This document shows positions 16,319 to 26,144 of a stretch of DNA of 64,000 nt, in pieces. Numbering within the stretch: position 1 is the stretch's first letter; every line of letters starts with the position of its first letter. The notes below the pieces were generated by a model. That model worked only from the letters and a program-made list of their open reading frames with translations, did not search any database and was not told the DNA's origin. The stretch spans positions 5,195,831 to 5,259,830 of the forward strand of contig NZ_KI911783.1 of assembly GCF_000515415.1 (NCBI RefSeq), written 5' to 3'. The translations under genes and the position numbers were made by a program. This stretch comes from Bradyrhizobium sp. WSM1417 (lineage in GTDB: Bacteria > Pseudomonadota > Alphaproteobacteria > Rhizobiales > Xanthobacteraceae).

Positions 16319-17737
16319 ATGGTCAAACCGCTGCGGCTGAAGCTCGATCGATCTGCGAAGACGCCATTGGCGGAACAAATCCGCAGAGGCATCGGAGCTG
16401 CCATCGAGAGCGGCGTGCTCGCGCCGGGAGCTCGTCTGCCGTCCTGGCAGGATTTGGCGGCACAGCTGGGTGTGGCGCGCGGCACCGTGCGTTCGGCTTA
16501 CGAAAAGCTTTCCTCCGCGCAACTGATCGTCGCGTCGCGCGCGACCGGAACGCATGTCGCGGATCGCCCCACCTTTATCCCTCGGCGGGAAGCAGCTCCC
16601 CACCCCGGCTCGTTCATGGAGATGTACCAGGAGCTCACTGCGGGACCGGCCGTTTTCCAGATGGGTGTGCCCGCTCACGAGACCTTTCCTGCCAAGCTGT
16701 TCTCGAGGATGCGCACACGGGCGGTGCGCGCGGAGACGAGCGCACCGGCCATCTACCGGGATCCCCGCGGCGAGCTGGAATTGAGGCGCGACATCGCTGC
16801 GTATCTCGCGCTGGCGCGGGGGATCGAATGTGCACCGTCGCAGATCATCATCACCGGCGGCTTCAGCGGCGGGCTCGGACTGGCACTCCGGGTTCTCGGC
16901 CTCGAGCAGAAGAAGGTCTGGATGGAGGACCCGGGCTTCCCCTTCACGAGGCACGGCCTTGAGCTTGCAAGGTTGTCGGTCACGCCGATCCCGGTCGACG
17001 CGGACGGCATTGACGTTGGTTACGGCCTGAAACACGCTCCTGACGCTGCATTGGTCGCCGTGACCCCGGGACAGCAGGCACCGCTTGGCTCCACCTTGTC
17101 GCTGGCACGACGTTCGCGACTTCTCGACTGGGCAGCCCAGGAACGGGTGTGGGTGATCGAGGACGACTATCTGAGCGAGCTTCAGCTGAGGGGGCGGGCC
17201 ACACCGGCGCTCGCCTCTATCGATCGTTTCGGGCGCGTTATTCACATCGGGTCTTTCAGCAAGACCCTGACTCCCGCCTTGCGGCTGGGCTTCGTCGTTG
17301 CACCCGCCTCGCTGGCTTCCCGTTTTGCCGAGGTTGCGGCATGCCTCGCTCCGGCGCCCGGGCCGTCCGTACAGATCGCAACCGCCGAATTCATCCGCGA
17401 CGGCCACTATCTACGGCATCTTCGACGCACGAAGCGGGCCTATGCCGCGCAAGGCGATGCGCTGCTGAAATATTTGAAGGCACGCGCCAAGGACGTTGCG
17501 AAGGACGTTGCGATCGCCGGATTGGCCGCGGTCCTGCGACTGCCGGACGGAACCTCCGACGTCGCGATCGCGCGGGAAGCGGCATCCTTCGGATTGGCGC
17601 CCACGCCCCTGTCGCTATGGCATGCGTCCGCGGCTTCGGCGCGATCCGGCCTGTTGCTGGGCGTCGCCACATCTCCCCACAAGAGGATCGAGGCATCCTG
17701 CGATCGGCTGCTTCAGATCATCGACCGTCATACGTGA
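16319..17737 (+). CDS. MocR-type regulator (GntR DNA-binding domain fused to aminotransferase fold)
   Basis: A 472-residue regulator. Residues about 10-75 are a GntR winged helix (PLAEQIRRGI, LPSWQDLAAQLGVARGTVRSAYEKL). The rest is a class I aminotransferase fold with the PLP site: EDDYLSEL, and the Schiff-base Lys in GSFSKTLTPALRLG. MocR proteins sense PLP or amine ligands. The start is uncertain: ATG 16319 fits the domain but has only GAGG immediately upstream, and a GTG five codons earlier (16304) is possible. Transcribed away from the AhpD-like gene, its likely target. Confidence 0.9.
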   Translation: MVKPLRLKLDRSAKTPLAEQIRRGIGAAIESGVLAPGARLPSWQDLAAQLGVARGTVRSAYEKLSSAQLIVASRATGTHVADRPTFIPRREAAPHPGSFMEMYQELTAGPAVFQMGVPAHETFPAKLFSRMRTRAVRAETSAPAIYRDPRGELELRRDIAAYLALARGIECAPSQIIITGGFSGGLGLALRVLGLEQKKVWMEDPGFPFTRHGLELARLSVTPIPVDADGIDVGYGLKHAPDAALVAVTPGQQAPLGSTLSLARRSRLLDWAAQERVWVIEDDYLSELQLRGRATPALASIDRFGRVIHIGSFSKTLTPALRLGFVVAPASLASRFAEVAACLAPAPGPSVQIATAEFIRDGHYLRHLRRTKRAYAAQGDALLKYLKARAKDVAKDVAIAGLAAVLRLPDGTSDVAIAREAASFGLAPTPLSLWHASAASARSGLLLGVATSPHKRIEASCDRLLQIIDRHT

Positions 17738-17762
17738 CGAGCAGGCCGTATGCTTGCGCAAT

Positions 17763-18536
17763 CTACACCGGCGTGTAGATCACGAGCTTGAGCGCCGGAT
17801 CGTCATTGGCCTGAAAGCTGGTGTGCTCGAACCGGAGCACGCCCTTGGTCGGATGGTTCATGATCTTGAGGCCCGCGGCGGTGCTGCGGATCTCGTGCGC
17901 TTCCCACCATTTGACGAATTCCGGACTGCCCTGGCGCAGCCGCGTCAGCAATTCCGTAAAGGCGGGATCGCCGGCCCAGACGTCGTGAGTGGCGCGAAAC
18001 ATCGCAACCATGCTCTTCGCGACATCCGCCCAGCCGGCACCGTAGAACTTTCGCGTCTGCTTGTTCGTCAGCACCAGCAGCAGCGTGTTGCGGTCCTGTT
18101 CGGGCAATTGTCCGAACCCGAAGATCTCCTCGGCCGCCGCGTTCCAGGCCAGCACGTCCCAGCGCCGCCCCGTGATGTAGGCCGGCTGCTTCAGGCTTTC
18201 GATCATCCGCCGAATTGGCGGCGGCACGATCTCGCGCGTGAACGCGCGCCTGTCGCCGTCGCGGGCCAGTGCCTTGAGATGGGCGTGCTCGGTCTTGCTG
18301 AGCCGTAGCGCACGCGCCAGCGCGTCGATGGTGGTGACCGAGGGGCTGACGGTGCGGCCCTGCTCGAGGCGGATGTACCAGTCGACGCCGATGCCGGCGA
18401 GTTGCGCGACCTCCTCGCGGCGCAGGCCCGCGGTGCGCCGCCGCCGGCCGGCGGGAAGCCCGACCGTCTTCGGCGACAGCTTTTCGCGGCGGGACCTGAG
18501 AAAGTCGCCGAATTCGACGCGGCGTGGGTCGGCCAT
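17763..18536 (-). CDS. XRE-family regulator with MmyB-like ligand domain
   Basis: A 257-residue regulator: an N-terminal helix-turn-helix (EFGDFLRSRREKL, TAGLRREEVAQLAGIGVDWYIRLEQGR) followed by a PAS-like MmyB ligand-binding domain (LKQPAYITGRRWDVLAWNAAAEEIFG, RNTLLLVLTNKQTRKFYG). Members of this family often control a neighbouring oxidoreductase gene and bind fatty acid-like or hydrophobic ligands. Here the divergent neighbour is a dehydrogenase homologue 108 bases away, the probable target. The ATG at 18536 has GAGG upstream. Confidence 0.9.
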   Translation of the reverse strand: MADPRRVEFGDFLRSRREKLSPKTVGLPAGRRRRTAGLRREEVAQLAGIGVDWYIRLEQGRTVSPSVTTIDALARALRLSKTEHAHLKALARDGDRRAFTREIVPPPIRRMIESLKQPAYITGRRWDVLAWNAAAEEIFGFGQLPEQDRNTLLLVLTNKQTRKFYGAGWADVAKSMVAMFRATHDVWAGDPAFTELLTRLRQGSPEFVKWWEAHEIRSTAAGLKIMNHPTKGVLRFEHTSFQANDDPALKLVIYTPV

Positions 18537-18644
18537 GGTGACGTGCCTCGATGGAGGGCCTGGGGAATACTAGGATAATACCAGGCCTTCCTGGCGCTGG
18601 GAAGGCGGTGCATATGGGCATCACCCGAACATGAGGTGACCGCC

Positions 18645-19724
18645 ATGAAAGCCGCCGTACTCAAATCCCTGGGATCTCCGCTCGTCATCGAGAATGCACC
18701 CGAACCGGTGCTCGGCACCGGGGAGGTCATCGTGGACGTCATCGCAACGCGGGTGCTGTCCTACATGAACGAGGTCTTCAGCGGAGCGCGCAACTATGCG
18801 CTTGAGCTGCCGATCATCCCCGGGCCTGGCGCCATCGGCAGGGTGCGCGCCATCGGCCCGGACGCGACGAAGCTCAGCGTTGGCGAGTGGGTGTTCTGCG
18901 ACCCGACGGTGCGCTCACGCGACGACGCCGCGGCGCCCGACATTGCCCTGCAAGGACTCACCGCGCCCGGTGCCGGCGCCATGCGCCTGCAACAGCATTT
19001 TCGCCACGGCTCGTTTGCCGAGCAGATGCGAGTGCCGACTGAGAACGTAAAGCCCCTAGGCCAAATCACGTCCGACGAAGCCACGCGATGGTGCGCGCTG
19101 GGGACGCTGCTGGTGCCCTATGGCGGTTTCCTCGCCGCCAATCTTCAGCCCGGCGAGACCGTGCTGGTGAGCGGCGCCACCGGCAATTTCGGCAGCGCGG
19201 CCGTCTCGGTCGCGCTCGCGATGGGTGCGGCCTGCGTGGTCGCGCCCGGCCGCAACGACGAGATCCTGGCCGACCTCGTCGTCCGCTTCGGCGATCGCGT
19301 CAGGCCGGTCAGGCTCTCCGGCAACGAGGACGACGACCGCGAGAGCATGAAGCGCGCGGCGCGAGGGCCCATCGACTGCGTGCTCGACATCATGCCGCCC
19401 TCGGTGAGCACGAATGTGGTGCGCGCGGCGATCATGACGGTGCGCGCTTACGGCCGCGTCGTGCTGATGGGTGGCGTCGGCATGGCCGGCGGCGCCGGCC
19501 TCGAGCTGCCCTACCCCTGGATCATGCGCAACTGCATCAGCATCCACGGCGTCTGGATGTACCCGCCGGATGCGGCAGGCCGCCTGATCGCGCTGGTGCG
19601 CGCGGGACTGCTGCGGCTGGAGGAGTACGCGGCCACCGCCTTCGATCTCGACCATGCCAACGAGGCCGTGGAACATGCGGCCGCCAATGGCGGACCGTTC
19701 AAGTTGACGGTGATCCGGCCTTGA
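18645..19724 (+). CDS. MDR-family alcohol dehydrogenase homologue, probably zinc-independent
   Basis: A 359-residue medium-chain reductase with the N-terminal GroES-like part (ENAPEPVLGTGEVIVDV, IIPGPGAIGRV) and a Rossmann NAD(P) site (GETVLVSGATGNFGSAA). The usual catalytic Cys/His after the first strands is replaced by LSYMNEVFSG, so it is more like the quinone-oxidoreductase or other zinc-free branch. ATG 18645 has GAGGTGA 5 bases upstream; the GTG three codons earlier overlaps that ribosome site and is rejected. Divergent from an XRE regulator and closed by a short intrinsic terminator. Substrate unknown. Confidence 0.85.
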   Translation: MKAAVLKSLGSPLVIENAPEPVLGTGEVIVDVIATRVLSYMNEVFSGARNYALELPIIPGPGAIGRVRAIGPDATKLSVGEWVFCDPTVRSRDDAAAPDIALQGLTAPGAGAMRLQQHFRHGSFAEQMRVPTENVKPLGQITSDEATRWCALGTLLVPYGGFLAANLQPGETVLVSGATGNFGSAAVSVALAMGAACVVAPGRNDEILADLVVRFGDRVRPVRLSGNEDDDRESMKRAARGPIDCVLDIMPPSVSTNVVRAAIMTVRAYGRVVLMGGVGMAGGAGLELPYPWIMRNCISIHGVWMYPPDAAGRLIALVRAGLLRLEEYAATAFDLDHANEAVEHAAANGGPFKLTVIRP

Positions 19725-19725
19725 A

Positions 19726-19748
19726 CGCTCCGGGAGCGCCATTTTTTT
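19726..19748 (+). terminator. Intrinsic terminator of the dehydrogenase gene
   Basis: A CGCTC/GAGCG stem with a 3-base loop directly after the stop codon, followed by a run of seven T (19742-19748). The stem is short but GC-rich. Confidence 0.7.
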
Positions 19749-19802
19749 CGTTAGTCCGGCCAAGCACTTGGCTACTGTGCATGGGGTTGTTTTCGAGAGT
19801 TT

Positions 19803-20504
19803 TTACTCGAGCTCGACCACTTGACCGTTCGACAGCGATACGCGGCGGTCCATGCGGCCGGCGAGCTCCATGTTGTGGGTCGCGATCAGCATGGAGACCT
19901 TGGTCGCCTTGACGAGCTGCATCAGGGCCTGGAAGACGTGGTCGGCGGTGTGCGGATCGAGATTGCCGGTCGGCTCGTCCGCAAACAGCACCCGCGGAGC
20001 ATTGGCCACCGCGCGCGCGATTGCAACGCGCTGCTGCTCGCCGCCCGACAGCTCGGACGGGCGGTGCGTGATGCGCTCGCCGAGGCCGAGATAGCCAAGG
20101 ATCTCCTTGGCGCGCTTGACGCTCTCGGATTTCTTGAGGCCGCGGATCATCTGCGGCAGCATGACGTTCTCCAGCGCCGAGAACTCCGGCAGCAGCCGGT
20201 GCGACTGGTAGACGAAGCCGATATCGGTGCGGCGAAGCTGGGTGCGCTCGATGTCGGGCAGTTGCGAGGTCGGCGCGCCGTTGACGTAGACCTCGCCGGA
20301 ATCTGGCGCTTCCAACAGCCCCGCGATGTGCAGCAGCGTCGACTTGCCCGAGCCGGACGGCGCCACCAGCGCGACGGACTGGCCCGCCCACAGCGCGAGC
20401 TTGGCGCCGTCGAGGATCGTCAGCGGCACCTCGCCCTGCAAGTACTGTCGCTTTATCTCGTGGAGATAAATGACCGGTACATCTTCCGCCCCCTGCTGCT
20501 CCAT
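19803..20504 (-). CDS. lolD: LolD, ATPase of the lipoprotein-releasing ABC transporter
   Basis: A 233-residue ABC ATPase that powers release of outer-membrane lipoproteins from the inner membrane to LolA. Walker A is [15 protein letters not shown], the Q-loop region reads [19 protein letters not shown] (a LolD/MacB-family pattern), the signature is [14 protein letters not shown] and Walker B is [12 protein letters not shown]. It lies 7 bases downstream of lolC on the same strand, so the two are cotranscribed. Confidence 0.93.
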   Translation of the reverse strand: MEQQGAEDVPVIYLHEIKRQYLQGEVPLTILDGAKLALWAGQSVALVAPSGSGKSTLLHIAGLLEAPDSGEVYVNGAPTSQLPDIERTQLRRTDIGFVYQSHRLLPEFSALENVMLPQMIRGLKKSESVKRAKEILGYLGLGERITHRPSELSGGEQQRVAIARAVANAPRVLFADEPTGNLDPHTADHVFQALMQLVKATKVSMLIATHNMELAGRMDRRVSLSNGQVVELE

Positions 20505-20511
20505 CAGCCCC

Positions 20512-21792
20512 TCACTCGTACCGCAGCGCTTCGACGGGATCGAGGCGCGCGGCGCGCCAGGACGGATACAGCGTCGCCAGGAACGACAGCGTCAGCGCCA
20601 TGATGACGACGGCCGAGGTCTCGCCGATGTCGATCTCGGCGGGCAGCTTCGACAGGAAGTAGAGTTCTGGCGAAAACAGTTCGGTGCTGGTCAGCCAGGA
20701 CAGGAATTGCCGGATCGACTCGATGTTGAGGCAGATCACCAGCCCGACGATGAAGCCGACCATCGTACCGACCACGCCGATGGAGGCGCCCGTGATCAGG
20801 AAGATGCGCATGATCGAGCCTTGCGAGGCCCCCATCGTGCGCAGGATCGCGATGTCGCTGCCCTTGTCCTTCACCAGCATGATCAGGCCGGACACGATGT
20901 TGAGCGCGGCGACCAGCACAATCATGGTGAGGATCAGGAACATCACGTTGCGCTCGACCTGCAGCGCGTTGAAGAAGGTCGAGTTGCGCTGGCGCCAATC
21001 GACCAGGAACACCGGCCGCCCCGCCGCCTCCGTCACGGCTTGACGGAACGCGACGATCTGATCCGGATTGGTGGTGAAGACCTCGATCGAGGTGACGTCG
21101 TTGCTGCGGTTGAAATAGGCCTGCGCCTCCGCGAGCGGCATGAACACGAAGCCGAGATCATACTCCGACATGCCGATCTCGAACACCGCGGCGATCTTGT
21201 ACGGCTTGATGCGCGGTGTCGTGCCCATCGGGGTGACCGCGCCCTTCGGCGCCACCAGCGTGATGCTGTCGCCGGCGTGCAGCGACAGCTGGTCAGCGAG
21301 GCGCCGGCCGATCGCGACCCCCTGCCCGTCGTCAAAGCCCTCGAGCGAGCCCTGCTTGATGTTCTTGGCGATCGAGGTGAGGTTGTTGAGGTCGTCGGAG
21401 CGGATGCCGCGCACCAGGACGCCGGAGGCGTTCCAGGGCGATGACGCCAGCGCTTGGCCATCCACCACGGGCGCTGCGAGCCGGATGCCCTGGACCTGGC
21501 TGAGGCGGTCGGCGACATCCTTCCAGTCGGTGAGCGGCGATTCCAGCGGCTGGACCAGGATGTGGCCATTGAGCCCCAGGATCTTGTCGAGCAGCTCCTT
21601 GCGGAAGCCGTTCATGACGGCCATGACGATGATCAGCGTCGCCACGCCCAGCATGATGCCGAGGAAGGAGAACCCGGCGATGACCGAGATGAATCCCTCC
21701 TTGCGGCGCGCCCGTAAGTAGCGCGCCGACAGCATCCACTCGAATGGCGCAAAAGGCGCGGTTTGAACGGTTTCGGTCATGGTCTCATCCAT
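20512..21792 (-). CDS. lolC: LolC/LolE-type permease of the lipoprotein-releasing system
   Basis: A 426-residue MacB/FtsX-type permease with an N-terminal membrane helix after [27 protein letters not shown], a large periplasmic domain, and three C-terminal spans with the family segments [24 protein letters not shown] and [18 protein letters not shown] at the end. With LolD it forms the complex that hands lipoproteins to LolA; alphaproteobacteria usually have a single LolC/E-like subunit, which fits the one permease gene here. A second in-frame ATG at 21780 is equally possible as the start. It lies between proS and lolD. Confidence 0.93.
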   Translation of the reverse strand: MDETMTETVQTAPFAPFEWMLSARYLRARRKEGFISVIAGFSFLGIMLGVATLIIVMAVMNGFRKELLDKILGLNGHILVQPLESPLTDWKDVADRLSQVQGIRLAAPVVDGQALASSPWNASGVLVRGIRSDDLNNLTSIAKNIKQGSLEGFDDGQGVAIGRRLADQLSLHAGDSITLVAPKGAVTPMGTTPRIKPYKIAAVFEIGMSEYDLGFVFMPLAEAQAYFNRSNDVTSIEVFTTNPDQIVAFRQAVTEAAGRPVFLVDWRQRNSTFFNALQVERNVMFLILTMIVLVAALNIVSGLIMLVKDKGSDIAILRTMGASQGSIMRIFLITGASIGVVGTMVGFIVGLVICLNIESIRQFLSWLTSTELFSPELYFLSKLPAEIDIGETSAVVIMALTLSFLATLYPSWRAARLDPVEALRYE

Positions 21793-21899
21793 CGCTCGAT
21801 AGTCCCATGATTCGGGGGCAAATGTGGCCGGATTGGCGGCCGCGATCTCGTGCGATGAACAATATTCAGCCGACCAGCCTTATCAGCCCACAAGTCTTG

Positions 21900-23219
21900 T
21901 CAGCCCACAAGTCTTGCGACCGCGTCCGCAGGCGACATGGTCTCGCGGGCGCCGTCACTTCGCCGCTTGAGCTCGACCTTGCCGTCGGCGAGCCCTTTCG
22001 GCCCGATCATGATCTGCCAGGGAATCCCGATCAGGTCGGCGGCGGCGAATTTGGCTCCGGCCCGCTGGTCGGTGTCGTCGTAGAGCACGTCGACGCCCTT
22101 GACGGACAGCTCCGCATAGAGCTTCTCGCAGGCCGCATCGACCGCGGCATCGCCCTGCTTGAGGTTGAGAATCGACACGCGGAACGGGGCAACCGCCTCC
22201 GGCCATTTGATGCCGGCATCGTCATGGCAGGCCTCGATGATGGCACCGAGCAGGCGCGAGACGCCGACGCCGTAGGAGCCGCCATGGATCGGCACGTCGA
22301 CACCGTCCGGACCGGCAACCAGCGCCTTCATCGCGTCGGAATATTTCGTGCCGAAATAGAAAATCTGCCCGACCTCGATACCGCGGGTGTTCACCCGCTT
22401 GTCCGCGGGCACTTCCTGCTCGAAGCGCGCGGCGTCGTGAACGTCTTCCGTCGCCGCATAGACCGAGGTCCATTGCTTGATGATCGGCGTCAAATCGCTC
22501 TCATAATCGACGTCCTCGCCCGGCACCGGCAGATCCAGCACGTCGCGATTGATGAAAACGCCGGATTCGCCGGTCTCGGCGAGCACGATGAACTCGTGGC
22601 TGAGATCGCCGCCGATCGGGCCGGTCTCGGCGCGCATCGGGATCGCCTTCAGCCCCATCCGCGCGAAGGTGCGCAAATAGGCGACGAACATCTTGTTGTA
22701 GGCGACGCGCGCCGCGGCCTCGTTGAGATCGAACGAATAGGCGTCCTTCATCAGGAACTCGCGGCCGCGCATCACGCCGAAGCGCGGGCGCTGCTCGTCG
22801 CGGAATTTCCATTGAATATGATAGAGATTCAGCGGCAGGCTCTTGTAGGACTTCACATAGGCGCGGAAGATCTCGGTGATCATTTCCTCGTTGGTCGGCC
22901 CGTACAGCAGCTCACGCTTGTGCCGGTCGGCGATGCGCAGCATCTCGGGGCCATAGGCATCGTAGCGGCCGCTCTCGCGCCAGAGATCGGCGAGCTGGAG
23001 CGTCGGCATCAACAGTTCCAGCGCGCCGGAGCGGTCCTGCTCCTCGCGCACGATCTGCTCGATCTTCTTCAAGACGCGGAAGCCGAGCGGCAGCCAGGCA
23101 TAGATGCCGGCGGCTTCCTGCCGGATCATGCCGGCGCGCAGCATCAGCCGATGCGAGACGATCTCCGCCTCTTTCGGATTTTCCTTCAGGATGGGCAGAA
23201 AGAACCGCGACAACCGCAT
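21900..23219 (-). CDS. proS: Prolyl-tRNA synthetase, short alphaproteobacterial form
   Basis: A 439-residue class II synthetase charging tRNA-Pro. Motifs: [23 protein letters not shown] (motif 1 region), motif 2 around [21 protein letters not shown], and the C-terminal anticodon domain ([25 protein letters not shown]). The long insertion domain that edits Ala-tRNA-Pro in the 570-residue bacterial form is absent, as expected in alphaproteobacteria. The ATG at 23219 starts [15 protein letters not shown], the family N-terminus; a 30-codon upstream extension is rejected. About 107 bases upstream of lolC on the same strand. Confidence 0.95.
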   Translation of the reverse strand: MRLSRFFLPILKENPKEAEIVSHRLMLRAGMIRQEAAGIYAWLPLGFRVLKKIEQIVREEQDRSGALELLMPTLQLADLWRESGRYDAYGPEMLRIADRHKRELLYGPTNEEMITEIFRAYVKSYKSLPLNLYHIQWKFRDEQRPRFGVMRGREFLMKDAYSFDLNEAAARVAYNKMFVAYLRTFARMGLKAIPMRAETGPIGGDLSHEFIVLAETGESGVFINRDVLDLPVPGEDVDYESDLTPIIKQWTSVYAATEDVHDAARFEQEVPADKRVNTRGIEVGQIFYFGTKYSDAMKALVAGPDGVDVPIHGGSYGVGVSRLLGAIIEACHDDAGIKWPEAVAPFRVSILNLKQGDAAVDAACEKLYAELSVKGVDVLYDDTDQRAGAKFAAADLIGIPWQIMIGPKGLADGKVELKRRSDGARETMSPADAVARLVG

Positions 23220-23371
23220 GGCAATACTCGAGGAATCAGTGATGGCTTGCAGTGAAACCGGATTGGGAGCCAAAACACAAGACCGGGAATGAGGAAAAGC
23301 CGCTAACACAGCGGAATTCCTGTCATTTTTCCGCCGACTTCAGGTTCGACGCGAGATGCCGAAGTGCCGGT

Positions 23372-24934
23372 TCAGGGCGCCGCCACCTCGAGCTCGTCCT
23401 CCAGGGTGATCTTCTCGAAATCGGTCACGAGCGCGTCGATCCGCACATGCCAGCGGCCCGCAAACGGCAGCGCGACCTTGCGCACGTGCCAGTAGCGGTC
23501 CGGCCCGAGCGAGGCGTTCCGCTCGATCGGCTCGATGCCGCATTCGGGCAAGCTCAGCGTCAGCGTTACCTCCTTGGCCTCGAGCACCGCCCCTTCGCCA
23601 GTCATGAGCTGCAGCACGAAATCGTCGACACCCGCTTTGCCCGGCGAGACCAGGACCTGGAACATCGCCCTGTCGGTGTGGATGTGGATCGCCAGCGGCG
23701 TCTCCGGAACGATCGTCCGTGGCGGCGGCGTGAAGCGCCAACCGGCCACGACGGCGAAGATGCCCAGCGCGATGGCGCATTCGAGCACGATCGAGCGCTT
23801 CAGGGCTGCCGCCGCCTTGTGATCCCCCGCCAGCGTCGGTGTCAGGCGAAAGCGGTTGAGCGCGGCAAGCGCCAGCAGCACGAGGACCAGCACGAGCTTA
23901 ATCGAGAGGATAAGCCCGTAGCGTGTCTCGACCAATGCAGACGGCTTTTCGAGCTGCACGAAGGCGAGCGCGAGGCCGGTCAATGCGAGAACGCCAACGG
24001 CCGGCGCCGCGATGCGAGCAAAGCGGTTCACGACGGGCAATGTCGCGGCGGGCCGCTTTGACAACAGGGCGCCCAGCGGCGCGAGGGCCCCAATCCAAAA
24101 GGCGACACCGAGGCCATGGAGAAAGATTGCCGGCCGCGTCAACAGTTCGGGCGGTGCCGTAGCAGCGTGCCCGGTCATGGCCAGCGACAAACCGACGCCG
24201 ACGAAGGCAATGATCGCCAGAGCGCGCGCGCACCACGCGCTGCCTAGCGCCAGCAATGCGAACAGCATTGCAGCGACGGCCACGAGCAAGGCCGGGCCCG
24301 CACTAGTCCCGGATGCGACTTTCCAGGGAGCCATCGTCGCGAGAGCGGATAGCGGTAGGCCGAGGAGATCCAGCCCCAACACACCAAGGGACACCACCGC
24401 GCTCGGGACGCCGATGGCGAGCGCCACGCACGGAATGGTTATGTCGGTCATCGACCACGCAACCCAGCGTGCAAAGAAAACGCCGCCGACGCCGACGAAC
24501 AGGCCAAGATAGAGACCGACCCGCGCCAGCCAGATCAGCACGTTCAATCCGCCATCGGCGGTTGCGGGAGGCTGCATCCCCGTCGGCATGCCGATCGAGA
24601 AGATCACCGATCCAGCGACGGGATGGCCATCCTGCGAGATCACGCGATAGCTGACGACGGCCGTGCCCTGCGGCAAGTCCGCCGGCATCGCGACCGATAT
24701 GGTCTCGCCCGATGCGTCGACGCGCAAATCATCCCGCGCCGTGCCCGCGCCGTCGATCAGCCGGATCGCGCCCGGCGTCACCGTCTCGTTGAAGCGCAAC
24801 TCCACCATCTTCGGCGCGCTCGCGAGCATGCTGCCGCTCGCCGGCTCGACCGCGACCAGCGCCGCGTGCGCCGAAGCGCCGGTCGCGAAACCGACAAAGA
24901 GGAGCAGCGTCGCGACCGCGGCGAGCAGGCGCAT
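23372..24934 (-). CDS. pcuE: PcuE: CopC-CopD fusion (YcnJ-like) copper membrane protein
   Basis: A 520-residue protein. A signal peptide ending in GASAHAALV exposes a His next to the mature N-terminus, the first ligand of the CopC domain (about 22-120), which also has SQDGHPVAGSVIFSIG. Eight or so membrane helices follow (CopD part, with DITIPC and the ILSIKLVLVLVLL region), then a further C-terminal periplasmic domain with FTPPPRTI. YcnJ-type fusions import copper across the inner membrane. Its start overlaps the pcuD stop (TGATG). In B. japonicum the matching operon is induced by copper starvation. Confidence 0.87.
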   Translation of the reverse strand: MRLLAAVATLLLFVGFATGASAHAALVAVEPASGSMLASAPKMVELRFNETVTPGAIRLIDGAGTARDDLRVDASGETISVAMPADLPQGTAVVSYRVISQDGHPVAGSVIFSIGMPTGMQPPATADGGLNVLIWLARVGLYLGLFVGVGGVFFARWVAWSMTDITIPCVALAIGVPSAVVSLGVLGLDLLGLPLSALATMAPWKVASGTSAGPALLVAVAAMLFALLALGSAWCARALAIIAFVGVGLSLAMTGHAATAPPELLTRPAIFLHGLGVAFWIGALAPLGALLSKRPAATLPVVNRFARIAAPAVGVLALTGLALAFVQLEKPSALVETRYGLILSIKLVLVLVLLALAALNRFRLTPTLAGDHKAAAALKRSIVLECAIALGIFAVVAGWRFTPPPRTIVPETPLAIHIHTDRAMFQVLVSPGKAGVDDFVLQLMTGEGAVLEAKEVTLTLSLPECGIEPIERNASLGPDRYWHVRKVALPFAGRWHVRIDALVTDFEKITLEDELEVAAP

Positions 24935-25452
24935 CAGGGTTTTGGCAGGAGTTTCACGCCCGGCGCCGGCGATTTGCTCTCATGCGAATGCCCGGCTCCC
25001 TCCGCGGGAATTTCGATCCAGCGACTGACGCCGGTCTCGCATTCCTGGACGACGGGGAAGTACAGGATCGTGTTCGGCTTGAGCGTGTCGGTCAGGGCCG
25101 TGTGCATGACGAACTCGTCATAGTTCTTGTCCGGCAGCTTGCCGCCGGACCAAGTCACCTCCTTGACGCCGGAGGAGAGCTTGTTGCCGTGATAGTCGTA
25201 TTCGCCGGCGTATTTGCCCTCGACCACGTCAACACTCCAGCCCGCCTTCGGCATCGGTTTCACCGCGATCACGCCTTCCGGGATCTGCACCCGGATTTTC
25301 ACCGTGGGCGAGCCCGCGCAACCGTGCGGGACGGCGAAAACGGCTTTGTACGATCCCCCCACTGCCGCCTCCTTGCCTTCGAGGAGGACGTGCGCGGTCG
25401 CTGGCGTTGCCGCAAAGACGCCCAGAAAGATCAGCCAGGTTCGCTTCGACAT
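24934..25452 (-). CDS. pcuD: PcuD: YcnI/DUF1775-type periplasmic copper-binding protein
   Basis: A 172-residue exported protein. The signal peptide (MSKRTWLIFLGVF to ATA) is followed at once by HVLLEGKEAAVGGSYKAVF; in YcnI proteins this N-terminal His makes a copper site with a Trp, and GWSVDVVEGKY is the conserved Trp region. PHGCAGSPTVKIRVQIPEG is the family centre. The C-terminus is His-rich (GHSHESKS), a possible extra metal site. ATG 25452 is chosen because an earlier in-frame start would precede the signal. Translation is coupled to pcuE. Confidence 0.87.
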   Translation of the reverse strand: MSKRTWLIFLGVFAATPATAHVLLEGKEAAVGGSYKAVFAVPHGCAGSPTVKIRVQIPEGVIAVKPMPKAGWSVDVVEGKYAGEYDYHGNKLSSGVKEVTWSGGKLPDKNYDEFVMHTALTDTLKPNTILYFPVVQECETGVSRWIEIPAEGAGHSHESKSPAPGVKLLPKP

Positions 25453-25484
25453 ATTGGGTCTCCCGAAGGTCCAGATCACGCTCG

Positions 25485-26003
25485 TCACATCTTCATTCCC
25501 GAATGATCAGGCATTTTCTTCATCATGTGTCCGCTATCGCCGGGCGCCTGGGCGCCGACGCCCTGGACGTCGAGGGAGACGGCGACCTTGCCGGCCTTCT
25601 CGAACTGAAGCGTCACCGGCACCTTGTCGCCCTGCTTGAAGGGGCCCTTCAGCTCCTGAAGCATCAGGTGGTAGCCGCCGGGGGCGAACTTCACCGTCTT
25701 GCCGGGATCGATCACGAGCCCCTTGTCGAGCAGGCGCATCTTCATCACGCCATTGTCCATCGCCATCTCGTGGACCTCAGCCTTCCCCGCGATATCGGCG
25801 GAAACGCTGACCAGCTTGTCGGCCACTGTGCCCTTGTTCTCGATGGTCAGATAGCCGCCGGCCACCTTGGCTCCGCCTGGTGTCGCCCGGCTCCACGCCT
25901 GCGAGATGACAAGATCGCCGGCCTTGATGTCCTCAGCCTGCGCGACGGCACCGGCGGTCAGCAACAGTGAAATTGCAAGGAGAGTTCGTCCGATAGTCTT
26001 CAT
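25485..26003 (-). CDS. pcuC: PcuC: PCuAC-type periplasmic copper chaperone
   Basis: A 172-residue exported chaperone that delivers Cu(I) to cytochrome oxidase assembly. After a signal peptide (MKTIGRTLLA to AQAED) come ISQAWSRATPGGAKVAGGYLTIEN and the copper ligands: His and Met in EVHEMAMDNGVMKM, then His and Met in GGYHLMLQ. A Met/His-rich tail (SGHMMKKMPDHSGMKM) extends past the core and is likely an additional copper site. The ATG at 26003 begins the signal peptide. It lies between the receptor gene pcuB and pcuD. Confidence 0.93.
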   Translation of the reverse strand: MKTIGRTLLAISLLLTAGAVAQAEDIKAGDLVISQAWSRATPGGAKVAGGYLTIENKGTVADKLVSVSADIAGKAEVHEMAMDNGVMKMRLLDKGLVIDPGKTVKFAPGGYHLMLQELKGPFKQGDKVPVTLQFEKAGKVAVSLDVQGVGAQAPGDSGHMMKKMPDHSGMKM

Positions 26004-26144
26004 GTTGATTGCCTCTTTCGCGATTGATCGGGCCGAGAATGGCCCCGCATTCTTCCAAGACGACCTTCCGCCACCGTCAGCATAGGCATTCGGAATGCCG
26101 GCCTGCCGCGGAGCCGAACATAGACCCAAGCGCCCATTTGCACG